DNA of 64,000 nt. Source: Daedaleopsis sinensis. Its lineage: Eukaryota > Basidiomycota > Agaricomycetes > Polyporales > Polyporaceae. Within the stretch, counting starts at the first letter, position 1; every line of letters starts with the position of its first letter. Position numbers and translations under genes: made by a program. Shown here in pieces: positions 30,145 through 41,855 of the stretch. The DNA lies in NCBI GenBank assembly GCA_033807695.1, contig CM066311.1, positions 2,108,001-2,172,000 of the forward strand, read 5' to 3'. Below the pieces are notes generated by a model. It did no database searches, was not told where the DNA came from, and saw nothing but the letters and a program-made list of their open reading frames with translations.

Positions 30145-32865
30145 TCAGACCTCCTCAGACTCCTCGCCCACAGACTGGAGCTGCTCGGAGTCTGAGTCGT
30201 CGTCCTCATCGAGTTCGATGATCTCGTCAGCGATGGACTTGTCGTACGCGCGGCGCGCGCCCGCCAGGATGTCGGCCCAGTGATTGTTATCAAGCCTGCG
30301 TACGGCCTTGCCGAGCCTCTCGAGGCGACGGACGCGTACTTGTACACCGTTCTCGGTCCTGCGTTTGTCGGCCCAGTTGTCAGCCGAGAAGTGGCCCGCC
30401 GTGTTCGGGATCTTGATCCTCTGGCCGCTGAGCCACATGCGTAGGGCGCGCTCGACCTATGTAGCATGCGGCGTGAGTTCCGGAGAAGGTGAATGAAAAG
30501 CTGGCACGCACGGCGACAGCGGCGAGGACGAGGGCCCCACATGGGCGGAAGGCCTCAGCCTGTTCCTCCTTCGGTCGGAGCTCCTCGGGAATTGCATCAA
30601 TGAGGGGCATGTATGCATAACCTAGGGTCGTGAGGATCAGACGACCTTCAAACATTCCCTGATAACGAATGGTTGAAGGTGAGCATCCATGCATGGAAGA
30701 GTGTGTTGACCGACTTACGCGGTGGTTCTCGTCGTCCTTCCAAGTGCGCCACAAGAACGGGGCGGCGAGCTTGCCGATGCCATTCACGGGCCCGCCTCCG
30801 AGTTGAGCGCGAGCCCAGTCGGCGATTGCCTGCGTTGTCATGAGTTTGGTGTTGTCGGTGATGGCTTGTTCAACCGCTTTGACGCCGCTGGCTCCTAATT
30901 TGGAGTAGAAATCTTGAATGCGAGTGGTCATCTAGCATAGTAAAGCAATAGTCAGTCATAATAGACGACAACGGCGGATATAGGGATGAGTTACGAGATC
31001 ATAGAAGACATCACCGGGGGCGAGAACATGACTAGACCAGGGGTATGCGATCTTGAAGATCTGTTGACGTTCTGGCTGGCTCGGTAACTGCCAGGGCTCA
31101 GCGATGGTTGCATGGACTCGGGAGAGGGGGACAACGACACGGATGAACTGATGCAGCATATTCAAAGGGATATGTTGGTTCGTCCACTTCGAACGCTCGG
31201 GCTTGGAGTCATCTTGAAAGCCCGCGGCCTTGTCAGCGGACATAGTCTTCGTCTTTGTAAAGACGTCCTCCTGTGTCACAATGGACGATGAGTGTATGAC
31301 ATATGAGATACTAGATAATGTACTCACCTTACGGGGGACCTTGATGAGTTCGTCGGGGGCGCCATCGACAAGTTGATTGTCGATGCCCTTCAGCCATGCC
31401 GAGCCAGAGGCGGCAACAGCCGTCTTCAGCACAGTGCGCTCGTCACCAAGTGCTTCCTCAGCGTCGCTGATGCCGCCGTTGTCTTGGACGCCTGGCTGGG
31501 AGTCGTCGTTGGCATAGGGGACCACAGCAGTGGTCACGATCTCGGCCTGGGGATGGGTCACGACTGTCGATGCGGGTTGCTTGCCCTTGCTTGCCTTCGA
31601 GGCACCTCCTGCACGGCGAAGAGTAGCAGTCACTGCAGCAGTGGCAGCCGCAGTGGTGGAGGTTGTGGTCAAAGGTCGGTTACCTTTACCGCCGTTGTTG
31701 AGGAAGTTGTTCCACACAGAGTGGAGACCGGCGACCTGCTTCTTCGTTTTGACTTTCTTGTTGATAGGACTAGTACCGACGTTAGTGGGGGGCAGTATGG
31801 AGTGAGAGCAGGACTACTAGTAGAAAGATCACGGTGAGGATAAAGACGTACGCGACTTCGGTGCCAGAAGTGAGCTCCTTCCGCTTCGGGGCTTTGGGCG
31901 TCTGACTCGACCGGGCGGCTGTTATGTCAGCACGCCTGACAGGCTTCAACGCATGTTGCTTGACGTTGCTACGACTCCCCATTCTCACATCTCCGTCCTC
32001 ATCTTCCTCCTCCACCTCTAGGTGATCGTCTTCATGTTCTTCGTCGTCGTCCTCGCCCGCAGGCTCGAACTCCGACCCCGACACATCCGGATCGATGAAC
32101 ACACCTTGGTTCGCATGCAGGCGGTCGATTTCGGCGTTCCAGGCTGCTTCGAAGGCTGCGGCCGTTGCAGCCGTATCTGATAGTATGCAGAGGTGTAAGC
32201 AGTATATCTTTGAAGGGTAAGATGCCTAGCTCACCGATAGACATAGCCTCCCAATCGCTGAAATTGTCAAGCTCATCTTCGCCCTCTTCCAAGATCTGGG
32301 CAATTGTCTTCCGCTGCGGGGCTTCGGCGATGGCTACAGGAACGGGCATCCAGCCCATCAGGTGAGTTCGATCGAGTTCCAAATCACTCTAGAATGATAC
32401 CGCACCACTGCTAGCCTGGGCCTGAGTGGCCGTCACCTTCCTGTTGGCCGGCCGAGGGGCGGGTGGCTTGCGGCGGGCCTCTGTCGCAGCCTTGTCGGCT
32501 GCGTTGTTGGACTTCTCGATGGCGGCCGCGTGCTCGAGGGCTGCCATAATAGAGGCCCTCTCACGTAGCTGGGCCACACGGGCCTCTGCCTCGGCAGTGG
32601 CCTTGGCTTTGCGGCGCTCAGCCGGAGGCGTTGGCACCCGTGTGGGGCGCTCGGGATCGTAGTTGGGAAGGTCCCTAGCCCCGGGGTGAGCGTCCTTGTT
32701 GGTACCCCTGGTCTCCATAGGATGAGCAAGAGGTGCTTGCTCCGGAGGTGCCGCCTGCGTTGGGAAAAGAACAGGGGGCGGAGGGGGGTCGTTCTCGACT
32801 TGGCGACGTGCCGACCGTCTACCGCTCGCAGCAGTTGGGCGCGTTTTTTTACCTGAGGGGGCCAT
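30145..32865 (-). CDS. DUF6532-like transposon-associated protein
   Basis: ATG at 32865 gives a basic, Ala/Pro-rich disordered N-terminus (MAPSGKKTRPTAASGRRSAR) with METRG and an Ala-rich helix. Acidic stretches (about 31980-32100) and a second basic stretch (TATLRRAGGASKASKGKQ) follow. The folded C-domain is read from several exons: MTTRIQDFYSKLGASGVKAV, ADWARAQLGGGPVNGIGKLA, GMFEGRLILTTLGYAYMPLI, FRPCGALVLAAVAVERAL, MWLSGQRIKIPNTAGHFS, LERLGKAVRRLDNNHWADIL. It ends in an acidic tail at 30145. The domain resembles DUF6532 proteins that accompany DNA transposons in Agaricomycetes. At least five introns of 50-70 bases. It is divergent from the transposase. Function unknown; a DNA-binding accessory role is a guess. 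Confidence 0.6.
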
Positions 32866-33420
32866 GTTCGAATGGTAGAGAAGACAAGGATGGATGCGAG
32901 AGTTAAGATGGACGCGGGAGTTTGTGAAGATGAGGAGGGGCACAATCTACAGGGAGCCGTCACGACCGCTCTAAAAGTCCCCGCCAGCGCCGCACCTCCC
33001 GTGCCCGATATATTGAGCTAAGACAAGTCGCGCACCCTGGTCATAACCTGGGCGCAACCTATCCAATAGGTAGACCGCTGTTTCAGACCAGCACGCCATA
33101 AAATTTTGTGCTCGTCGCGCCATCGTGGTCAATGTCCTGATTACCCTTCCCGCTTGCTGACGCGTCCATGGCCAGATCCTAGTGTCAAATTCACCACGTC
33201 GTTCATCTCCCTCTACCAACTTGTCACGTCCACGTACTCTCCTGCACCTTTCTTGCCTCCTCGCCTCGCACACCGAGCTCTCATTTCATCCCCCCGTTAC
33301 GTTGCCTCAGCCCAAGCCTGAGAGTGCCTGTATCCAGTGAGTGTCCCACTATCCATACCCCCCTTCTGTCCTGTGTATCCCTGCGCTTCGTCCCCAAACA
33401 CTCGGATGTGCCAAGCCTTG

Positions 33421-33932
33421 TAGTCGTCGCGTGCGCTCCGACCTTGGGGCCCAGACGATGAACGGCGTGCAGCCGGGTGTCGCCAGACCGCCGCCTTGTA
33501 GTCGTCGCGTGCGCTCCGACCTTGGGGCCCAGACGATGAACGGCGTGCAGCCGGGTGTCGCCAGACCGCCGCCTTGTAGTCGTCGCGTGCGCTCCGACCT
33601 TGGGGCCCAGACGATGAACGGCGTGCAGCCAGGTGTCGCCCAGACCGCCGCCTTGTAGTCGTCGCGTGCGCTCCGACCTTGGGGCCCAGACGATGAACGG
33701 CGTGCAGCCAGGTGTCGCCCAGACCGCCGCCTTGTAGTCGTCGCGTGCGCTCCGACCTTGGGGCCCAGACGATGAACGGTGTGCAGCCGGGTGTCGCCAG
33801 ACCGCCACCTTGTAGTCGTCGCGTGCGCTCCGACCTTGGGGCCCAGACGATGAACGGTGTGCAGCCGGGAGCCGCTCAGACTGCTACCTTGCAATCGTCG
33901 CGCGCGCTCCGACCTTGGGGCCCAGACGACGC
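33421..33932. repeat. 78/79-base tandem repeat, about 6.6 copies
   Basis: Units start (TAGTCGTCGCG) at 33421, 33499, 33577, 33656, 33735 and 33813, with a diverged partial copy from 33892. The steps are 78, 78, 79, 79, 78 and 79. Each unit holds GCGCTCCGACCTTGGGGCCC and a Gly/Arg/Pro-rich potential frame on either strand. The array lies 80 bases upstream of the transposase ATG and between the two divergent genes, where a promoter is expected. Long ORFs through it are by-products. Confidence 0.9.
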
Positions 33933-34011
33933 AGGATGTCTGCCACTCCCTGTCCCCTGCGATGTTGCTATTTGCTCAAGAAGACTTGACATATGTCATT
34001 CATGTAGTACA

Positions 34012-37000
34012 ATGAAGAAAGCACGGATCTTTCGCGCCCGAGACATTCCATGTATGTGGCCCGAGTGCACAACATATTTCAAAACGTATGGCGGCCGCAA
34101 TGCACACATCACAGCCGTCCACGGACAACCACCCGCCCCCGCCGTCCCCGCCGCCTCTGCGCATGGCGGCAGCGAACCGCCGGACGACGATGCTTTCGCG
34201 AATGGGAATCTCGATAGCGCTCCCCATACGCCAGAGCCGGAGAACGTGAATCCTGCGGGGGGCAGGGAGGGAGAAATACATGTCGAGTATCACCCTCACC
34301 TCACCGGTGAGTTATTATCCGCATGGGTGTTTAGAGTGCTGCATGTTCATCGCATGTGCGTATGCTGCATCTGCATAGGGGAACCTTGCGACGTCGAAGG
34401 CCAACCTCTGCCTCCTGGCGCTCCTCCTCCTCCGCCGCCGCCGCGGCATCCACGTAACTACTCCCCATATGATTCTCGCCCTCAATTTGAGATCGCAGAT
34501 TTTTTGTACCGCCAGGTGAAAATGTCTGGAGCACATATCGACACTCTGATGCAGCTATGGTCCGCGTTCGGATTGCCCACGCAGGACCCTCCCTTTGCGA
34601 ATCACGACCACCTCCACGAGTCGATTGACTCAATCACGCTCGGGGATGTGCCATGGCAGGCCTTCACTGTCAGCTACGTAGGCCCACGCCCCGATGGGGA
34701 GGTGCCTTCGTGGATGGACCAGGAATACACCGTATGGTTCCGCTGCCCACGTCAAGTCCTACACCATCAACTCGGGAACCGGAGCTTCGACGGTGAGATG
34801 GATATGAGCCCGAGGAAAGTATACCTTGGGGATGAGCGTGTTTTATCCGACTTTATGACCGGTGACTGGGCTTGGCAGCAAGCGGTATGTCTTTGTGCAT
34901 ACCAACACTGTCAACAGTTATCTGAATGATCTCGTAGGACATCATCTCCGAAGACCCTCAGACCCACGGCGCCACATTCTGTCCCGTGATTCTCGGAAGC
35001 GACAAAACAACAGTATCTGTCGCCACGGGACAGAACGAGTACTATCCTCTCTACCTCTCAAATGGATTGGTGCATAACACAACACGACGTGCGCAACGAA
35101 ATGCTGTTTCGGTGGTGGCTTTCCTTGCGATACCGAAGAGTGAGTCCGATATTACATGCTGTCTTTGGTTAACTCCGACACGTGTACCGTACTCACCACC
35201 CCATAACAGCGAACAAAGCACATCAGCACGACACCGATTTTCGCAAGTTCCGTCGGCAATTATTTCACACATCCCTGCATCGCATCCTCCTCGCACTCAA
35301 ACCAGCGATGACAACCCCGGAACTCGTCCGATATGCTGACGGTCATTATCGGCGCACGATTTACGGCCTAGGGCCATATATCGCCGACTATCCGGAGCAG
35401 GCTTTGCTTGCGTGCATCGTGCAAGGATGGTGTCCTAAGTGAGTCGCGATCGCAAACTGTCTTCGAGAAGCGTGAACATGACGATATTGCCGTTGTCTAC
35501 AGGTGTTGCGCAGACCGCAAACACCTCGACGGTGTTGATTGCCCACGTCGAACACATCAACACACCGCTGAGCTCCTTGGCGCACTCTCGCTCGATGCAC
35601 TGTGGGATGACTACGGCATAGTCGGTGATCTCTTGGTATGACATCATGTTCGGATTCGTATCAGTACACGACTTCGTATTAACCACACACCGATCTGCAG
35701 CCATTCACACTTCACTTCCCACGTGCGGACATTCACGACATGCTCTCGCCTGATCTACTCCATCAGATCATCAAGGGCACCTTTAAAGACCATCTCGTCT
35801 CTTGGGTCGAACAGTATCTTGTGATCACGCATGGCAAAGCCGGTGCCGACGTCATTCTGGCCGACATTGATCGCCGGTGAGTGCAGCGCCCCCAAGTGTC
35901 CCATGTATCATGATTTAATCTAACGTCTACCGTAGCATTGCCGCAGTTCCTCATTTCCCCGGGCTCCGCCGTTTCCCCGAAGGACGTGGATTCAAGCAAT
36001 GGACAGGGGACGACTCGAAAGCGCTGATGAAGGTAAGCCCTCCTCGGTGTGCTCGACTGTCAATGTACTCATATGACATGCACTCACAGGTATATCTTGG
36101 TGCCATCGCCGGATACGTGCCCTCACGCATGATGAAAGCCATCACCGCCTTCCTCGAGTTCTGCTATCTGGTCCGCCGGGATGTCATTACGACGAACACA
36201 CTCTCTGCAATCGAAGAGGCGCTCGAACGTTTCCATCACCATCGCGAGATATTTGAAGAGCTTGGGATCCGCGTTGGCTTCTCTCTCCCTCGTCAGCACT
36301 CGCTCAAACACTATCCCGCGCTCATACAGCTCTTCGGCGCTCCTAACGGCTTATGTTCCTCCATCACCGAGTCCAAACATATCAAGGCCGTCAAGGAGCC
36401 CTGGCGACGCTCCAACAAGTTCAATGCCCTCGGGCAAATGCTGCTGACGAATCAGCGCCTCGACAAACTCGCTGCAGCGCGTGTTGACTTTGCGGCGCGC
36501 GGCATGCTGCGCGGTGCTTGTGCGCGACTCCCAGCTATCCCCGAAGGAGATATATGGGACGGCCTCGGGCTCGACGACGACGAGGCCGACGTGGAGCTGC
36601 AGGACATCGCCGAGCGTCACGCTTTGCTTGCCGAGGACGAGGATGGAGGGCCGGTTGACGACGAGCCCTTAGCTGAAGTGTACCTCGCGAAGCGCAAAGG
36701 TACAGGCCCAATTCTATCGCATCTTCGCGCGCGCTGACAGGCTGAATGACAGCCCGCGGCTTTCCGAAGCACCTCGACGAACTCGCCGAGGTAATCAACA
36801 TTCCTCAACTCCCCGAACTCATCCAACGCTTCCTGTTGGTCCAAATCCGGCCCGACGGCGAGGAAATTCTGGGCGACGACATTGCCCTAGATCAGTGCCC
36901 CCCACCTCCTCCCCGTGTTGATGTCTTTCCCTCCGCAGTCGCCGTATTTCGCGCCCCGAGCGACGTATGCGGCGTGAAGGGGATGAAGAAGGAACGTATC

Positions 37001-37417
37001 CGCTCTGTTCCATCATGGCGGGGCGGCCCACCCCGACACGATTGCGCCTACGTTGTCGAGGACGAGACCCTCCCGGGTTTCCGCGGCCTCAGTGTCGTAC
37101 GTATTCACCTCTTGTTCTCCTTCAAGTACCACAATGGTGTCACATACCCTTGTGCGCTCGTGTCTTGGTTCGAGCCCACTGGAGAGACACCGTGCGAGGA
37201 TACTAGCATGTGGATTGTTGAGCCATTGGTTGATGCTCATGGCCGTATGGTTGTTTCCGTTGTCCATCTGGACTGCATGCTTCGAGCTGCGCATCTGATC
37301 GGTGTAGCTGAAGGACCCATTCCTCACCAACTCCGTCATACCGATAGTTTAGACGCTTTCCAAGCTTTCTATGTAAACAAGTATGCAGATCATCACGCGC
37401 ATGAGATTGCATCATGA
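34012..37417 (+). CDS. Plavaka-type transposase
   Basis: The protein from ATG 34012 opens with a C2H2 zinc finger, C14-x4-C19-x12-H32-x4-H37, followed by a disordered Pro-rich linker. An intron near 34307-34378 leads to RPQFEIADFLYRQVKMSG and GDVPWQAFTV. The RNase-H-like core shows GSDKTTVS (about 34990), LSPDLLHQIIKG (35745-35775) and SSITESKHIKAVKEPWRRSN (36360-36410). This gives a plausible D-D-E triad: Asp in GSDKT, Asp in PDLLH, Glu in TESKH. The block QGWCPKC...CADRKHLDGVDCPRR (35430-35550) adds a Cys/His cluster typical of this lineage. An acidic stretch and the C-terminal domain (36746-37417) finish the gene. About nine short introns; no stop or frameshift was noticed in the exons, so the gene may be active. 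Function: cutting and joining of the element's ends. Confidence 0.85.
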
Positions 37418-37486
37418 CTCTTCCGTTCTGTATGTCGTGTACTATGACTTAATCAATGCATGTCTATATGTAACTTGTACAACTCA

Positions 37487-37655
37487 GGCTAGGTTCACAC
37501 ATCTCAGCCCGGTGTCCGTCCAGTCCACGTAGGTTGCTGCTACCATCTCCGAGGCATCTTCTCATAGCCTAGGTTACTGCAGGCCGCACAGGCCGGCACA
37601 CCCAGGCCCAGGTCGATCATCTCAGGCCCAGGTTGCCTCAGGTAGGTGTCAATTT
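37487..37655. repeat. Right CAGG/AGGCCC-rich subterminal segment
   Basis: Holds CTCAGGCTAGGTT, ACGTAGGTTGC, AGCCTAGGTTAC, CAGGCCGCACAGGCCGG, CCCAGGCCCAGGTCG, CTCAGGCCCAGG and CCTCAGGTAGG, the counterpart of the left segment. The regular CTCAG...(T)AGGTT pairs suggest repeated binding sites. The interval 37418-37862 otherwise holds only the 52-base repeat copy. Confidence 0.55.
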
Positions 37656-37705
37656 CCTGATGGTTATTCTTCGCGAATCTTTGCGTTGTAACTTTTATCA
37701 TTGGT

Positions 37706-37757
37706 CATGTTGACCACCTCGCGACTCGCCCGGCGGACAGCACTCACAACTGTCAAC
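37706..37757 (+). repeat. 52-base dispersed repeat, copy 2
   Basis: 50 of 52 bases equal to 15738-15789. This copy ends in a perfect 6-base inverted pair, GTTGAC...GTCAAC. It lies 105 bases upstream of the membrane protein start at 37863 and just outside the Plavaka element. Confidence 0.85.
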
Positions 37758-37862
37758 GTAGTATCCCATGTCATGTCGCACGCACCGGTGGGTAAGGATC
37801 CTCTGAGATTGAAAACCGGATTCTGAGCACTACCTTTGCCCCTCTCCCCGCTAGAACCTATC

Positions 37863-39262
37863 ATGGGGGCCCTTCTCTTTCAAAATGCACGTACTATAGG
37901 CCTATGGCTGCAGCTCTTCGCATTTGGTGAGCTGATACAAGTTCATTGCCCTGGGTCTGGAACTTGTCTCCTCACAGTAGGCTATGCTCTTACACAGGTG
38001 TATATATTGTCTACCTGAAGCGATACGCAGCGATCCTGTACCACAGACGCCATGAAGGCAACCTCTCGATATGGCCCCCTGCAATATGCCTACTAATGTT
38101 CGTCACCACAGTCATGGTTCGTCATCTATTCACCGCCATCCCTCCCCTCCCTCAGATCTTACTTTACTGTTAAATATCGCGGAAGTCGTTTGCTACATGC
38201 TAATCATTGCATCCGCAATGCGCCGCACAGGTGCTCCTCGTCAATATGATGCATGGATACAGCGCGCTGTCTGTTCCGGATGCCCACCAGCGGCCTGATC
38301 CCACACTCATCTACGCAGATGTTTCGTCGGCGCTCACAGTCACAAGAAATGCCGCGACGGTCTCCTTGGCCATCATCTCAGACTTTATCATGGTATATAC
38401 ATACTGTTTGACTCGAAATCTACGCTCTATGCTGATGTCCTGCCAGGTCTATCGTACATTTATAGTGTGGAACAGGAAGATTGTTGCCATCGTTGGACCC
38501 AGCGGGTTCCTCCTCGCTGACATAAGTACGCCGCCATTCAATGCAGTACACTCACCCTCTCAGACTCACACCTCTCTCCGAAGCTCTCGGAATATGGGCT
38601 ACATGGACCCTCTCCCGAACGAGGACTGGAACGGAACCTATCACGGAAGGCGTCGCTGTGCCAGTGCAATACTTCTTCGCCATCACTTTCGCTCTGAACA
38701 TGCTGTGCGCAGGTAGGTCGCAGCTCCGCTATAAGCTTCAAGCAGTAGTACGTTGCAGTTTGACACATCACCGCCGCATGTGGTCGAACAGGTATGATCT
38801 GCTGGAAAATCTGGCGCGTCCACTCCCGCATACCCCCTCGGGCGTTTGGTATGGGCCATAATCCAACTGGTCGTGTGTTCGAAGTGATGATTGAAACTGG
38901 TAGTTAATTCCGCCCGCTTCCCGTCATCCTCCTCGGACATCATAACTGACTTCTTACTTAAACGCGCGGTCTAGCCGCACTATACTGTGCCCATCTACTC
39001 ATATTGGTAATCAGCGACCGGGCACGCTCCAACATCTTCTTCGTATTCCTAGACCCTGTGAGCAGTCTCCTCACCACACATCATCATAATGCGCTTCGGA
39101 GGACTTTCAGCTCATTCTCCCGACCTTTAGCTACCTCCCGTCACAGCACTTGTGTTTACTGTGCTCATTGTGCGCAACCGCACGACGCACGAAGACAAGG
39201 CTCCTACCTCGATCTTGGCACCAGGTGAATCTGAGCACCCACGCAGAAGAGGGGAAGTATGA
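37863..39262 (+). CDS. Multi-pass membrane protein, paralogue of 44256-46235
   Basis: Exons join in frame from MGALLFQNARTIGLWLQLFA through VYIVYLKRYAAILYHR, ICLLMFVTTVM, VLLVNMMHGYSAL, LAIISDFIM plus VYRTFIVWNRKIVAIV, ADITLGIWATWTLSR, VPVQYFFAITFALNMLCA, GMICWKIWRVHSRIPPR, AALYCAHLLILVISDRARSN and FFVFLDPLPPVTALVFTVLI, ending at TGA 39262. About seven hydrophobic helices are seen, with the 'ISD.I.VYRTF' and 'FFxFLDPLPPV' signatures shared with the paralogue. The 5' splice after ALAD-I uses ATAA|GTACGC. No lesion was found. I do not recognise a named domain; the topology is receptor-like or transporter-like, function unknown. Confidence 0.75.
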
Positions 39263-39417
39263 AAGCGAGAAGGGGCATTTCGGAGCACGACGTTGCCAGC
39301 AATGCCCTTCCGACAGGTTGAACAGATTGTGGCCGCCCCGCGAGAGTAGGCTAGGTTTCATCGATAAAGCGGATGCTCGTGGAGCCCTGTACATTATAAT
39401 ATACTTGACATTGCCAT

Positions 39418-41855
39418 TCAAGACTCGGACGAGATGCGAGACAACACGATGGGCAGCTCCGGCTTCGGAGACATCGAACCCTTCGCCGCGGGTGACACGA
39501 CTCCGCCCAATCTCCAAATAACCTCCTTCTGGGACGGCGCAAGCTCGAAAGCCAACACGAGGTGCGCGATCGCAATCCCTGGATGAAGGCGGGGACAGCG
39601 ATCCGGGGCCGTCAGCTACGAAGAACCACGAATAATCTCACCACATACTGAGTTCCGTGAGGGCCATGTTGTACCCGCTGTAGCCGCGTGTTCGCTAACA
39701 GATGAGCATCTCGAAACCAAGGACAGAGGCACAGTACGCACATGCATGCCCGGGAGCCGGCCATGAAGGTCGACCTGTCCGACCCAGCGACATCAGAGAC
39801 CACGGAGGGTAGTTGCGGACTGCACGAGAACTCACGTGTTCGCGTACACAGACGGGATGTGCGCCTCCGCCACACTCGGCGGCAGCGGCGCAAGCCAACG
39901 TTCTGGCCTCCACTCGTCGGCGTCGGCGCCCCAGATCTCCTTGTCGTGGTTGAGCCCGTAGGCGTTCACCCAGACCATCGTGCCTGACGGGACTACTAGC
40001 TCGTTGGTGGGCTTTCCGTCCGCGCCGATGATGGGCGTGCCGAGGGGGAGGACGGTGTCTTGGTCCGCGCTGCGATGATAGCTCAGTTTCGTCTAATCGT
40101 GACCTCATCAATAAGAATTGACCGAGGACGTACACCCGCGGTAGTATGTAGAAGGACGGATATCTGTGTGTATAGTTAGCATTCGTCGAGCGGGAGTGAA
40201 CTGGACAACCTACACTCGAACGGTCTCTTTCACGACGGCTTCGAGGTACGGGAGATTGGTGTACGCATCGTAGTCGAACTCTGCAAGAGAGCGACCCGCG
40301 CCTTGCGTAGCATCAACCAGCTCATGCCTCAGTTTTTGCTGCACGTCCTGATGACGCGAGAGCACTTCTATCGCACGCATAAGCGTGCTCGAGGTCGTGT
40401 CCGTGCCGGCGAGAAGCAGAAGCCTGTCGGTACATGAGCTCCACAACTTCTCAGAAAGGGCGAAGAGCGCCTGCGCACGACATATGGCCGATCAAGCTAT
40501 CTTCTGACAGTCCATCAGACTCGGAGTTTTGCCTGACTGGCAATGGGGAGGATCCACTATCAGATACATGTCGTCGGGCAGTCGGGCGACTCGGACACGG
40601 TACTCACGCAGCACGCTCATCAGATCCTTGCCCTCCCCGATCTCGTTAGCGAGGGCATCGCCTCCGTGCTTCAGCAGCTCGACCTTCCGGTGCAGCACCT
40701 GTCGCGCCGCCATGCAAACGCTGTCGGAGATGCCGCGCATGTGGCGCAACGGCGCATGGGGTAGCACGTCTGTCGCGATCCTGAGCCAGGAGCTGGGGAA
40801 TGTGCGCCGTATCCAAGGGAGCAGGCGGCGCCATACGCCAAACTTGACGAGCGTAGGACTGTGGACAGCCGCATGAGTACTTAAACATAAAGTGGATGAA
40901 GGAACCTCAGCACGCACCCGAACTCCTTCAGTGCGCGACTGTAGTCGGTGCCGTCGTGGTCGAGAGATCCGAAGGAATGTCCGAGCCCGGTGCGGCCGAT
41001 GCATTCAAGCGAGTAGCGAGAGAAATACTGGGAGACATCGACTTCCGCGCCCCTCTCCACCAGTTGCTTGTGCAGAACACCGATCAGCTGTATATACCAT
41101 GGTCATCTGGGTCAGCGGGTGACACTCACGACACAAAATATCCAACAAGTGACTGACCTCTTGTGCTACTTTATTGAACATGGGCACCATGTCGCGAAGA
41201 TACCGCACCGAGAACACCGGGTTCAGCTGTTTGCGTTGTTGCTGGTGCTCTTTGCCTGCCACGTGCACGCTAGATATCAGAACAGTGTTCTACGAGGCCC
41301 CATCTTAACTTGAATAGCACACGTACCTCTGATGGATGTCAGCCCAGGGCCGAAGACGGCCCTCATTGTTCTGAAGACACAGTCAGTCGTCTTCATCATG
41401 ATGCTAGAAGTAGACCTACTGTACAGCCCACTCCGGATTGTCGTATACATCACGGTAGATCCCATACATCGCTGTCAATGCCACTGGATCTGATATTGCT
41501 AGCTCCATGTCCTAAGGGTGGTCCAAGAAGGCATGTTTAGTGTAGTCACAAGAGCTTTCCGAGTAGATAGTCATACCCCGAGAAGCATTGGGATCTTTAC
41601 CACACGTCCATACGAGGTTAGAACATGTTCACGCCAAGGAACACTCGTAGGACCGTGCATCTGTTGAGACACGCCTACAAAGGTGCTGTGAGCACCACGA
41701 CTGCGTTGATATGTACAGACATACCTCGGAGAAATGAGGCTGGTTCGGGGCCTGGCACATGTCTGAGGAGCTTCAGCTTGAGCCTTCTTCGCAGGAACGG
41801 GATAAAGACTGTGAGGGCGATGCACGCCGTAACGATAAAGACCGATTGAAACATC
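39418..41855 (-). CDS. Cytochrome P450, apparently intact
   Basis: ATG at 41855 gives a membrane anchor (MFQSVFIVTACIALTVFIPF) and the VPGPEPASF hinge. Blocks in order are WREHVLTSYGRVVKIPMLLG, MELAISDPVALTAMYGIY, AVFGPGLTSIRG, HQQQRKQLNPVFSVRYLRDM, the I-helix LLLAGTDTTSSTLMRAIE with intact A-G-T-D-T-T, K-helix ETVR, then DEWRPERWLAPLPPS. The heme loop FMAGSRACIGYNMALTEL is split by an intron at about 39746-39680 inside the Ile codon after the heme Cys. The tail AHLVLAFELAPSQKEVIWRL ends LSRISSES and stop at 39418. More than ten introns. This is a class II ER monooxygenase of a basidiomycete clade; the substrate cannot be told. It is flanked by two membrane-protein paralogues. Confidence 0.88.

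Larger units (their letters stand above)
29541..37660. mobile_element. Plavaka-type DNA transposon (about 8.1 kb), ends approximate
   Basis: Contains an apparently complete Plavaka-like transposase (34012-37417, +) and a divergent DUF6532-like ORF (30145-32865, -), bracketed by two segments rich in the same short words (CAGGT, ACCTG, AGGCCCAGG). I could not fix terminal inverted repeats or a target duplication by eye, so the limits are those of the word-rich segments. Plavaka elements are a basidiomycete lineage related to CACTA-like transposons. Confidence 0.6.

Noticed and set aside
33281..33894. ORFs of 175-181 residues on the - strand and a + frame running into the transposase
   Set aside because: They are the 78-base tandem array read in open frames; the transposase domain starts at 34012.
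29461..37652. AATTG...CCTGGGCC similarity between the left flank and the reverse complement of the right flank as Plavaka TIRs
   Set aside because: Intervening 17-19 bases do not align and the word CCTGGGCC is common in both ends.
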